64,000 nt of DNA, taken from NCBI GenBank assembly GCA_002943765.1, contig PQWQ01000004.1, positions 558,001-622,000 on the forward strand, read 5' to 3'. The position numbers were made by a program, and so were the translations under genes. Below are positions 53,453-64,000 of this stretch, piece by piece (the stretch's first letter is position 1; each line of letters starts with the position of its first letter). The notes beneath the pieces are model-generated. The model had not been told where the DNA came from. It saw only the letters and a program-made list of their open reading frames with translations, and made no database searches. This DNA is from Psoroptes ovis (Eukaryota > Arthropoda > Arachnida > Sarcoptiformes > Psoroptidae).

Positions 53453-56299
53453 ATGAAAACAAATTTTGAAACAAAAATGTTAAATTCATTAAAAAATAGC
53501 ATCAATTATTATGAATTGGGGCAATATATGAAAATTTTTCCATTCAAAACTAAAAAAAAGTTTCATTTATCAATGGATAAAATTTTATTTTGTAATTATA
53601 TTAATTATAAAAGTACAAATAATAATAATAATAATAATAATAATCGATTATCAATAACAACAATAATATTTTCAATAATAATATGGCTTCTATTAATGAA
53701 TATAAACAATATATTTGGTCAATATGATTGGCAAAAATTTGATGCATTCGATCAAATAAGACAAAAAATTGATTCAATATCATCGGATAGTTGTAAAGTT
53801 GTCGATGTAAATAAATTATTTTTACCACATTCAACAGTTACACATGTACCAAATGTACAATGGCTAGGTATTGATCCAATATTTCCTAATCGTACTAATT
53901 TATTACAAATACATAATATGGCCCTATCTCGTGCTTTTTTCTTGAGGTATTTGTTTTTAAAATTATTGAATTCATTTGAATTGAATTAATTATTCTTTTT
54001 TATTTGAAAAAAAACAAAAGTTTTATTTTACAGAAAGCCAATGATAATGATGAACCAGGTTTAATGTATTATTATTTATCAACAATAGCTGATGTTGCAT
54101 CGAATCGTTTTATAAATGCATCAGGTTTTTATTTTGCACCAAATCATGCATTCACACCATCATATCGTGGTTTTTTCAATAAAACATTGCCATTATTTGC
54201 ACCACGTGCATTTCGTATCGATGATTTCAATGATCCATTTCATGTTCAACGTACATCAAGTTTGAACACAATTTATGCAACCGATTTAGGTGCTATTCCA
54301 AATAATTCTGTATCAAATAATTATACAAATGAACAATATCGTATCAATGAATGGTATAGTTCTTGGTTACCAGATCTTACAAGACGTCATGATTCTAAAA
54401 CAACATACACTGTACAAATAACACATAATAATCATACAAATGAAACATTTGTTTGGCATGGACCACCGGCTCCATCCGATCCTCCTGGTCCTGTTAAATG
54501 GTTCCGTCCATATTATGATTGCAAACGTTCAAATAAATGGATATATGGTGCAACTGTTCCTATTCCAGATATTTATCCACGTCATACTGGTTGGCGTCAT
54601 ATCGAGATACCAATGTAAAACTTTAGTTAAAAATTAATCCATATAATTAATTATTATTTCGTTATATGCTAGGTATGTGGCCACATCAGTAATGGAATTA
54701 GATTTTGAAAGGATTGACATTAATCAATGTCCAATCGGCGAAGGTAATCCATCGCCAAATTATTTTGCCGACACATCACGCTGTCATAATCTCACTACTG
54801 AATGTGAACCATTACATGGTTACGGATTTAGACGTGGCGGTTATCAATGTCGCTGTCGTCCTGGTTTTAGATTACCGAAAACGGTTCGTACACCATTCAA
54901 TGGTGAACGTATTGAACGTGCAACAAAAGTTGAATATGAAAAATCATTTCAATGTGCTAAAATTGGTTATATTGCTGTACGAACACAAAATGTGTTGCCA
55001 ATTGATCCAATCGAACGGCGACAATTAATACACAGAACTGAAACATTAACCGGTGTTAAGACAAATTCAACAAAATCAGCTCGTATCGATCCTTTTACTT
55101 TGCAACAATTCATGAAAAATGTACGTGCAGATAATTGTCATCGATATTCACGTGAAGATCTTACATTACGTGGAGATGTTGGATTTGGCAAAGAAATACA
55201 ATTTGAAAATGAAGCACGTATGGCATTACGTTTAGCACATTTTTTATCATCATTCATACAAACAGTTGATCCAAATCAAACATTTGCTGAATTTCGTGTG
55301 CCTGATCGTCCATTGAACAAAGATCAAGTGATTGCTGAGACATTAGCCACATTGATTGGTGATCGACAATTATATGGTGTCGGTGTTATATTTGAAAATG
55401 AAAAATTCTCCAGCAATCTGACAAGATTTGCTCCATACGCTTATCGAATAGCTAGAAATACTCGAAGTTTTTTTGTTGATGATCTTGAACGTTTCGAATC
55501 CAATAGTCCATATCATTATAGACAAAGAGAATTATATCATTTATTGCGTGATCGATACAAATCATTGGATGAAAATTCATTGGAAGAATTTACAGCTAAA
55601 ATTGAAATACGTTATAATTCAAATGGTCAATCAACTATTCGATATGATCAATATCCATTACAATATAAAGCAGCAACATTGATTAATGGACAATGGTCAG
55701 CACCATATTATGATTGCGGTGGATATCACAATCGCTGGCTAATAAGTTATGGTGCACCATTTTTCAATAAAGATAAAGTTAGTGGCCGCTTACAGCTACA
55801 AGGTTTAGTTATTGTCGATATGCCATTACAAGATTTAGACATAAATCAATGTGGTACTGGTGATCCATCGAATTGGTCAAAAAATTCTCGTTCATCATCA
55901 TCATCATCATCAAAACTATCATCATCATCATATAATATGTATCAATCAATACAATCAACATCAGATTATCAAAATCATCGCTATTATCATATGCCAAATG
56001 CATTTCGTAATACACATAAATGTGATCGTTTATCATCATATTGTGTACCAATATTAGGACGTCGTTTTGAACCAGGTGGTTATAAATGTCAATGTGAACA
56101 AGGTTATGAATATCCATTTAATGATCATATAACATATTTTGATGGACAAGTGATGGAAGCCGAATATTTAAATATGTTAAATGAACAGCCATCACGTTTC
56201 GATACGTTAGCATGTCGTATAGCCGGTGTTTGTTCATTAAATATAAATATATTATTATTTATATCAATGTTATTCATTTCAATGATTATTTACAATTAG
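53453..56299 (+). CDS. GPR158/179-like extracellular protein with two Cache-EGF modules, no 7TM
   Basis: Three exons: 53453-53946, 54021-54614 and 54673-56299, giving 904 residues. The intron 1 acceptor at 54019-54020 keeps the frame (AFFL-S-FILQK); the nearby TTTTACAG would cause a stop. The second junction rebuilds codon 363 (IEIPM-YVATS). Residues 66-88 are hydrophobic (LSITTIIFSIIIWLLL), a signal peptide or anchor after an unusually long N-terminus; Met41 may be the real start. Module 1 (about 92-375) resembles the Cache-type ectodomain of GPR158 and its insect relatives, with YYDC near its end, then a Ca-binding EGF-like domain opening DINQC at 378-382. Module 2 repeats this: Cache-like about 505-745 (YYDC at 708-711), second DINQC at 752-756, EGF cysteines at 813, 820, 835 and 837, and a Ser-rich insert at 768-782. 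The chain ends in about 18 hydrophobic residues with no cytoplasmic tail, so a GPI-anchor signal is likely. The seven-helix part of GPR158 is absent. Ligand and partner are unknown. Confidence 0.85.
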
Positions 56300-58833
56300 A
56301 TGAATGAATGAATGAGAACAAAAATTTACGAAATACAAATACACACACACACACAATAACAACAATGAAAAAAAGCTCAATAATTTATTCATATATAAAT
56401 ATTTATATGTTTCCATTTAACTAATTATTAACAAATGAATAATATCGTTTTTTTTTGAAAATTACTTTGAATATTTTGCATAATAATAATAATAATGATA
56501 TGATCATCATCATCAATTATAATCATCAAAGCATTCACAAATCATAATCATAATAGACCTAATCATAACACGCGCGCACACACACATAATTGTATACATT
56601 TATCATTATTTCATATTCAAACATTTAATTTTTCAAAAATTTGTACAAAAAACAACTTGATTTTTTTTTAAAGATTTATTTTGGTTCTCATTAATCGATC
56701 AATCGATTATTTGATCCATTTTATTTATTTTCATTGGCTTTGGCCGCCAAACCAAACAACAACAACAATTCTTGATCAAGTATTGTCGATCGAATAAGCA
56801 TCGATCGATCAAGTATTTTATATATGGAATAATAAAGAATAAATGATATTTAAGAAAATTTAAAGATTATTTCCAACATTTCAATAATTTTCAATTAATT
56901 TATTTTATTCAAATATTATCAAACATAGATGACATCTATTTTTTTCGATATTGAATAATGAATTTAACATAAACTCTCATAATCCTTTCATTATATCAAA
57001 GGAAAGCGCATGCTAAACTTGCAACACAATACATGGCTTAATATTTTTGAATATAAGCTATTTTTTATTTTAATACCTGCGACTTTTATTTTATTTCGAA
57101 AAAACTAATTAAAATTAATTAGACTAAATTGATTAAATATTAAATAAAATTAAAGTCATGGTAGAAAACCTCGGCTCAGTTGAATCGATAGATGATGGTT
57201 TCATTCAGCAATGGATGAAGCCGTCAATCCATAATTATCGAATGCGGTCCCGAGTTCAACTTTGCCGACCGGTTTTCGAGCTTCATCATTTTTTCTTTCT
57301 TTTTTTTTCTCATGTATTTTATTTATTTTAATAATCAGCCAAACAATGAAATAATTCTTAATTAGTATATTTTATATGGAATATTTTGAAAAACAAATAA
57401 AATTTAAGAATTGAAAAAATTTCCCACCCAATGGACGACATCGCATTTCAACAATAATTGAAAACAAAAAAAAAAATAATACATTGAATTTCAATCAATT
57501 TGTAGCTTTCAAAAAAAAACTCTAAACTCTTTAAACCCTTCAAAAATAGATCGATCATTTCTTCTTGAAAATAACTATTCTTGTATCATGTCAATTTAAA
57601 AAAAAATGAATGAAATTCAAATACATCTGGAGTATTTCAATTCAATTTTATTCATTGGAAAAAAAATAATGCAACAAATTTCATTTCAGATAAATTAACC
57701 AAATATAAATAAATAAATGAATGAATATGGATATCAATTCAATTGATTTGTCGCACTGCGGTATATTTTTTTATGGTTTCAAATATATACATTAATTTCA
57801 AGCCGCATTTCTGCTGTTGTTGTTGTTGTTGTTGCTGCTGTCTATTCTTGCTTGCGGAATCGAAAAAAATAATATTTTTCTTGTGTTTCCTTGAATTACT
57901 TGAACGAAATTCATGAATTTTCATATATATAGCCCTATTGCAGATTATAAGAAGACAATAATAACAGAGACAAAATATAATGGAGAAATCTCCAATTTGA
58001 ATCAATCTCCATTGAATTCAATGAGAATTTAATGGAGATTCTTTTGATACAAAGAATATACATGCGCTTCAAATATTTGATAGAAATATGATCCAAATAT
58101 CATCAATTTACTCATGTTTTATGGGCCAAAAAAAAAATTCAAATTTAAAATTGATAATTACTATCATTACACTGAATGATCAAATAGTGAAGATTTCAAT
58201 TGTAATGAATTAATTTGAAATTTGAAAATTTTGTCAAAATTTCAAATTTGATCCATTTCCTATATTCATGATCCAGGTGTGTTTGTTTCAAATGTAAATT
58301 CAATACCTGAATTTTGTGTTTTTATTTTTTTTGGTCCAAAATACATTTGCGCCTTATGATCTTATGTGTATTTGCATGTGTTTGTTTGTATGTTTGTGAA
58401 TGTTAGCGTAATAAACAAATATATATTGTTTTCGGTGGTTTTGTTTCTCGGGTGTATGTTCAGGTGTATTGTTTTCATTTCTTTATTTTATTTTTTCGGT
58501 TGATTATTTTTCCGTATTTTATAATTGAAAATAACCATAACAATACATATATCTACACAAATATTGAACAAGGTCAAACAATCGGTATGTTTGTGTATGG
58601 ACACACCGAAATAGTCAAAAGTGAACAAGAACCAAAATCTAAAAATTTGTATCATTATCTACTATCATTGATATGTTTGTGATCATCTTTGAACACACCG
58701 GCTAATAATAATCGAGAATTGACGTTTGACGTTGACATACTTATTGAAAATGAATTAATTTTCGAAAATTCAATCAAATGAGTACCGATTTGCATCGAAG
58801 AAAATTGAAACAATTTTACAATTAACAAAAAAA
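56300..58833. other. Intergenic region downstream of the Cache-EGF gene
   Basis: Contains AATAAA-type polyadenylation candidates at 56831-56836 and 56838-56843 (weak evidence in AT-rich DNA), an inverted-repeat island at 57164-57277, and a CAG/CAA-type repeat near 57812-57841 that gives a poly-Gln open frame on the minus strand. No convincing exon until 58834, although non-coding first exons of the next gene could lie here. Confidence 0.55.
57164..57277. repeat. GC-richer imperfect inverted repeat
   Basis: GAAAACCTCGGCTCAGTTGA at 57164 pairs with TTCAACTTTGCCGACC then GGTTTTC ending at 57277, with a 2-3 base bulge. An inner stem GGTTTCAT / ATGAAGCC lies within. It stands out from AT-rich surroundings. 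I first read it as tRNA-like because of the GGCTCAGTTG string, but the spacing is wrong and the inverted structure explains it better. It may be a decayed MITE. Confidence 0.5.
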
Positions 58834-61800
58834 ATGTGGAATCTTTGTGCATCACAATGTCCATCATTGATGACATCAAAATCATCAACAACACCATCGG
58901 TGGCTACATCAACGACAACAACAACAAAATTTGTAAGTATTTTCATTTGAAGAAATAAATCTTATCATAAATTGATTTGTCAATGTTAAAATCATTAAAA
59001 TAAATGACAAATGTCAAAATAATAAATGAAAAGCAAATACATTTTTGTGTAAAATCAAATATTTTTTACACTCTTTTTTCTTTGATTTAAAATGTTTCTA
59101 ATAACAATAACAATCAAACAAAATCCATTTGGATTAAAATTGAAATCACATTTTTCACAAATCTGTCATCAAATCTGACATTTTAAATGAATGATGGATA
59201 AATAAATCCATGAGTAAACATTTATAAATATGAATCACAGTTTTGTCAATTTTTTCGCTTGTTTGTTTGCTTCTGCTGCTTCTGTTGTATTTTGAAAATT
59301 TATAAATAAAACAAACAAATAAATATAAATGATTGGAAATATTATTTCGCCCAAAAATAATTGTGACAATTAACATCGACTTCATCGAGTAGTCTTGAAT
59401 AATCAACAAACATTTATTTTATAATTTCTCATTTTTATGATTTCTGCGAATTTATAAGATTTAAAATTAATGTAAATATCAAAATCTATTGAAAATGTAT
59501 GACAAAATGACAAAAAATATGACAAATTATTTGATTGATTTTCTCGATGTTTCGATTTTCTCCTCTTTATGCCTTATTCCATTGTTTCCATTTTTCCATG
59601 TAAACCAATAAATTTACAGACAAAAAATAAATGAATCTATTCATTCATTCATTCCATCAGTTCATTATTCTAGTGAATATTATTACAAATTGATGGAAAA
59701 TATTAGGTTGTCCTATAAGTTCTTGCCGTTTTTCAAATGAAAAAAAATTTAAAAAACAGCAAGAATTTATTGGACAACCCATTAAAATAAAGAGATAATG
59801 CATCGAATTTTAATGATTTACAATTCATCGAGATCAATGAGTTTAGATGTTGTATTGATGAATATCAATACACACAGAACAAATAGCCATCAACATGAGT
59901 GAATAACCTTTTGTTCATAAATTGGTTTCAAGTGAATTTATTTATTTATTTATTTATCTATTTTTTTTCAGTGAAATTTAATTTAAAAATTTGAAGAAAA
60001 AAACTACTAATATTCTTTATATATTCTTATATGAAATTTACTGATTGATAGTTTAATGATTAATATGTTCATTTTATTTCTCATTTTAAAGTATTTAAAG
60101 TTAACCCATAAAAAAATAATCGAAATACTAATAATTGTCTTACAATGATTAACAAAAATAATAACGATTATACAGGATTTTAAGTTTTCATTCGTAGTTT
60201 TCAAATTGATTTTCATAGTTTTGAATGTAATTTTAAACAGTATAATTACGAAATTCAATTTTAAAACTACGAAAATTAATTTCAAAACTACGAATCAAAA
60301 CTTGAAACCCTGTAATGGTTATTATTGTAATCATTATTATTATTATTATTGTATTTATTATCATAACAAATACATTATTTATTTCGAGTTTTACTCTTTC
60401 TTCGTCGTCGTCGTTGTCGTCGCTGTTGTTGTTGTTGTTGTTTTTGGTCGAAGTCGTAGACAATCGAAATTGTTATTTATTCATTCATTCATCATTCAAT
60501 CAATGATAATAATAACAATAATAATGATACCTGTTTTTCTATATTTATCCCACATACATGCATGTATGTAGGTATATTATAAGCCAATTGTATTATTGAG
60601 CAATTGTGTAATGTTTGATTGTATTATTTGCAAAGTAATTTCTTGAAACATATTCATCTTTGTGTGTATTTTTAGAGTTGATGAAAATATTCATCCTTAA
60701 TTTTGAAAAAATTTGAGACGCAAAAGCAGCATTGATTCTACGGCTGCTGCTGTTTCAACTCTTTTTTCTTAATTCAAAAGCCAATTCAATGTGTGTTTAC
60801 ATTCGAGAAACATTCACAAAAACACTCATAAAACATCAGTCAGTCAGCCAGCCAGCCATTCAATCAATCAATCAATCAATTGTTTCAATGAATCGATGAA
60901 TCAATTAGTAGTCTATCAATCAATTGATTGTCTTATATATTTACTTTGTTTTTTCTTACCTTAAAACAAAAATATCTTTAATTGTTTTTTGACTCTTAAT
61001 TTTCTTCCCTTTGTTTGTATTTACTCACAAATCAATTCAATGATTCCAATCAATCAAATTATCATCAATCATAGCTGTTTGTTTGTTTACTTGTTTATTG
61101 TTTAAAGCATTTGTTTTATTTTGATTTTTCTACAATTGTTTGTTTGTTTATTTGTATCAATCGTGCTGTTGTTTCTGTTCAAAAAAAAACATTTGCTTTC
61201 ACCTATTTTACACATTTGACATTTGTCATAATCATCATCATTTTGAATCATTATTTTATTATTTTCTCATTTTTTTAAAAAACGAAATTCATATATCCGT
61301 CCAATCGTTTTTCATCATTTCTTTTTTTGTAATATCACAGTGTGAAAGTATCCATTTTTCAGCAAAGTCATTGCTTGAAAATTTTTGCGAGAATCATATT
61401 TCATCTTTCAATTGAACAACTTTGAAATTTGAACAATTTTAAAATTGAATAAAATAGAAATTTTTCTGTTGAATTAATTCGTTCATTGATTTCAATTATT
61501 ATTTTTCTTTTATTCTTTGTTCATAGACAAAATTTGATGATAATAATTACTCAAATTATAACGACGAAACAAATCGAACATCAACAAAATCTTGGAATTG
61601 TATGCAACGAAAAAATTTATTAACAAATTTTGCTGATAGTTTTAATCAAATATTTGCACCGATTAATCAACAATCAGAAGAATCATCTGTTAATTGTTAT
61701 AAAAAATTAAATAATAGCAATCAACAACAAAAAGATAAACAACAACAAGCACCAATATCGATTGTAAATGAATGTTGGAATGATACATTGAATAAATCAA

Positions 61801-64000
61801 TAACAGCTAATAATAACAATAATACATCAACACCGGTAGCATTGAATTCAAAACAAATATCGATTATTGATAAACAACCGAATCAAATTATTGATAATAG
61901 TAAGTTTCAAAGTTTATATTCAAAATTGTTTGATTGTATCGATGAGTCTCTTTGTGTATGTGTGTGAGACGAAGAAATACAAATCTGACAATAAATCACA
62001 ATGATTTATGATCAATGTAAGACAAGACAAGACAATACAAATACTAATAAATTTCCGAGTCAATTCAATTGTAATTCAATTCACTATTGAATAATAATGG
62101 TGTAATAATTGCCATTTATTACTGTGAAAAAAAAAAAAACGAAACAATAAATTATTGGGTTGTCCCATAAGTTCTTGCTGGTTATATGATAGAAAATTTT
62201 GGGAAAATAGGCAAGAACTTATGGGGCAATCTATTATTTTATTTTTCTCAAAAAAAATTTTAAAATTCATTTTTGGAACAAAAATAAGAACAAGGCGTAA
62301 ACGAATCAGAAAAATGGAATAAATTTGGGTATTTTAATGATGATCATAATCATTGATATGAGACCCGAGAGTCTATATATGATGATATCCAGACATACAT
62401 ATATATTACACGAAAAAGCCCAAGTCACACTGGGTAAATATTTTGCGCCGCTCGCAATCAACTTAACACAATTTTTGTGTTTTCAAAATGCCATAAATTT
62501 TATTGGAATCATTGAATATTTATATGATTTGTTTAGGGGAAATGGGTCCAGGCATACAATTGTGTTTCACTTCTATGATTGCCATATTCGGGTTAACAAC
62601 AACATCGGAAGTCCGAACGATTACAACTTTTCATATTTGGAATATTTGAATTTTGTTCAATCCCATAAATTCATTTCATAAAATCTGTTGTTAATTTCCT
62701 GTTTGTACTTGACTAATTCGGGATTTATTTTTGATTCCAAATTTATACATTACATATATCAGTCTGTGTACGTTTGGTGTACATTTGAATTTAGCTGGGA
62801 AAATTTTATTCAATTCGGTTCCAGTTCTAGTTTCAGCCCCGATTTTGGTCGGTTTTTGTTTTTCGGTTGTCCCCATTTAAATATATAGAATTTTGAACCA
62901 TTTTCTAAAGAATAAGAATAATTGAACCACTTCCATTTGTGATATTTATAATTTTCCCATTATTTTGATCCGATTGCTTTTGTCTTTTCGTGTGTGTTTC
63001 GTTAAATTACCAAACGAACAGTATGATATTCTAAATTCAATGATGTTTTGGACCATATTTGAATGTGAATGAGTGTTAATGAGAATCCATTTTTTATCAT
63101 GAGTCATACGTTTTAAAAATTAAAACGTTTATTCTCTTGTCTTTGAATTGTTTTATTTGATATTATTATTATTATCGATTTGAATAATAGAAACTTTATA
63201 TTTATCTGGTAATACTGGTGAACAACGACCATCATTATCGATCATTGATAAAACAACAATGGATAATCATCATAATCAAAGTGAATATAGTCGCCAATAT
63301 CAATGGCAATCACCGATGATGATTGATACAAAACCAACAATAAAACCTGAACCAATAATGAGTCAATATCAATTATCATTTGGACAAAGTAATGGACATC
63401 ATCATCCACATCATAGTAATTATCAAAATAATAATAATAATCAACAGCAACAAATATCATATTCACAACCAAATAGTCTTACAAATTATTATCATCATCA
63501 ACAACATAATCATAATGATGATGTTGTTGATAGTTCAATTATTAACAACAATGATAATAATAATTTAAAACCACAAATGTCAACAACAACAACATCGTCA
63601 TCATCGTCGACAATATCATCATTTCGTAATGTGATTGCTGCACCAGGCAATGCTGTACGTAATATGGTTGCAGCTGTTGAACCAGAAATGATGATCAAAT
63701 CAGCAACTTCTTCGATAATTACAGCCGTGAACATTCAAAATGACAAACAAATCAAAGATGATAGATCTCAATTAATTACACCGCTATCGACAATGTCATT
63801 GTCACAGCAGCCACAAGCTATGGATTCATTGAAATCTAGTAATGCATTATTTGATTATGAAGAAAAAGATCGACCACCATCATCTCCAACAGATAATCAA
63901 ACAAAATCCGAATATCATTCTAAATTCAAAGATTTCAATGAATATGTCTATGTTGAAGGTGATGGATTTAAAAAAGGTGATAATTTAAGTTTGAAAGCAA
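58834..64000 (+). CDS. Gln/Asn/Ser/Thr-rich protein, 5' part (continues past the window)
   Basis: Function unknown. Exon 1 is 58834-58932 (33 codons, start MWNLCASQCPS, donor GTAAGT), exon 2 is 61527-61899 (acceptor TTCATAG, donor GTAAGT), and exon 3 is 63191 to at least 64000 (acceptor AATAATAG). Phases fit at both joins: phase 0 at the first, and A plus AA making a Lys codon at the second. This gives 427 residues with no stop to the window edge. An in-frame stop lies upstream of the ATG, but a coding upstream exon cannot be excluded. The chain is low-complexity: poly-Thr, Gln-rich and Asn-rich runs, HHHPHH, and Ser-rich tracts. One SUMO-type motif is visible (IKPE, residues 208-211). More ordered parts are the stretch FRNVIAAPGNAVRNMVAAVEPEM and the acidic end FDYEEKDRPPSSP to KFKDFNEYVYVEGDG. 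It could be a nuclear regulator or a scaffold; nothing decides this. Introns hold MITE copies 16 and 17. Confidence 0.75.
59701..59784. mobile_element. mariner-like MITE, copy 16 (in intron)
   Basis: Left end TA TTAGGTTGTCCTATAAG, right end TTATTGGACAACCCATTAA. It lies in the first intron of the gene at 58834. Confidence 0.85.
60171..60314. mobile_element. Second MITE type, TA-flanked, 144 bp
   Basis: TA then CAGGATTTTAAGTTTTCATT on the left. On the right, read on the other strand, TA then CAGGGTTTCAAGTTTTGATT. Arms of 50 bp or more match with scattered differences. The motif CGTAGTTTT recurs inside each arm. The TA flank suggests a Tc1/mariner-type mover unrelated in sequence to the 84-bp family. 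It lies in the first intron of the gene at 58834. Only one copy is visible here. Confidence 0.6.
62153..62236. mobile_element. mariner-like MITE, copy 17 (in intron)
   Basis: Left end TA TTGGGTTGTCCCATAAG, right end CTTATGGGGCAATCTAT. CCCATAAG subtype, in the second intron of the gene at 58834. Confidence 0.85.
62330..62890. other. Compositional island in intron
   Basis: This part of the second intron has few microsatellites and is GC-richer than its flanks. Open frames occur on both strands (plus 62325-62681, minus 62691-62876), but neither shows a domain I recognise or clear splice borders. A decayed transposable element is the simplest reading; an alternative exon is possible. Confidence 0.4.

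Noticed and set aside
57171..57262. tRNA gene or tRNA-derived SINE
   Set aside because: The A-box-like and B-box-like strings are about 80 bases apart, too far for a tRNA, and no cloverleaf forms; an inverted repeat explains both strings.
57739..58005. Poly-Gln open frame on the minus strand
   Set aside because: The Gln run is a CAG/CAA microsatellite; the rest shows no domain or exon borders.
62325..62681. 118-codon open frame in the intron
   Set aside because: Possible relic, but no recognisable domain or clear splice sites, so not called as a gene.
1..64000. CRISPR array, bacterial operons or rRNA
   Set aside because: No regularly spaced identical repeats and no rRNA-like conserved blocks; spliced genes show the DNA is eukaryotic.

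Overview
The window is nuclear DNA of a small, very AT-rich animal genome. It has spliced genes with GT-AG introns (two only 58 and 74 bases long), dense A/T microsatellites and many short inverted-repeat transposon relics. The one recognisable protein, an arthropod-type GPR158/179-like extracellular protein, points to an arthropod. An acariform mite is my best guess, but that is an inference from composition and gene style, not a demonstrated fact.

Layout: 1-33.6 kb contains no convincing coding gene. It may be the long intron or 3' side of a minus-strand gene whose first two exons lie at 34833-33603. It carries microsatellites, nine of the 17 short mariner-like MITEs, a probable piggyBac-type MITE at 504-659, and one GC-richer exon-like island near 10.0-10.2 kb. 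Two 914-bp foldback elements lie at 13507-14420 and 32021-32934. 33.6-34.8 kb is the start of an Asn/Asp-rich low-complexity protein on the minus strand. 34.85-53.4 kb is gene-poor again, with more MITEs and a 231-bp pair of interleaved inverted repeats at 47458-47688. 53453-56299 is a complete three-exon gene on the plus strand, encoding a 904-residue secreted or surface protein with two Cache-plus-EGF modules and a hydrophobic tail. From 58834 to the right edge runs a plus-strand gene of unknown function, with three exons seen and Gln/Asn/Ser/Thr-rich sequence; it continues beyond the window.

The genes show no operon-like cooperation. The striking feature is palindromic DNA at every scale: 84-bp MITE hairpins about every 3.8 kb, 914-bp foldbacks with 367-bp arms that read as identical, an A-B-A'-B' interleaved pair, and several 11-17-bp near-loopless hairpins. 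If transcribed, these would fold into dsRNA; whether they feed a small-RNA pathway is a testable idea, not something the sequence shows.
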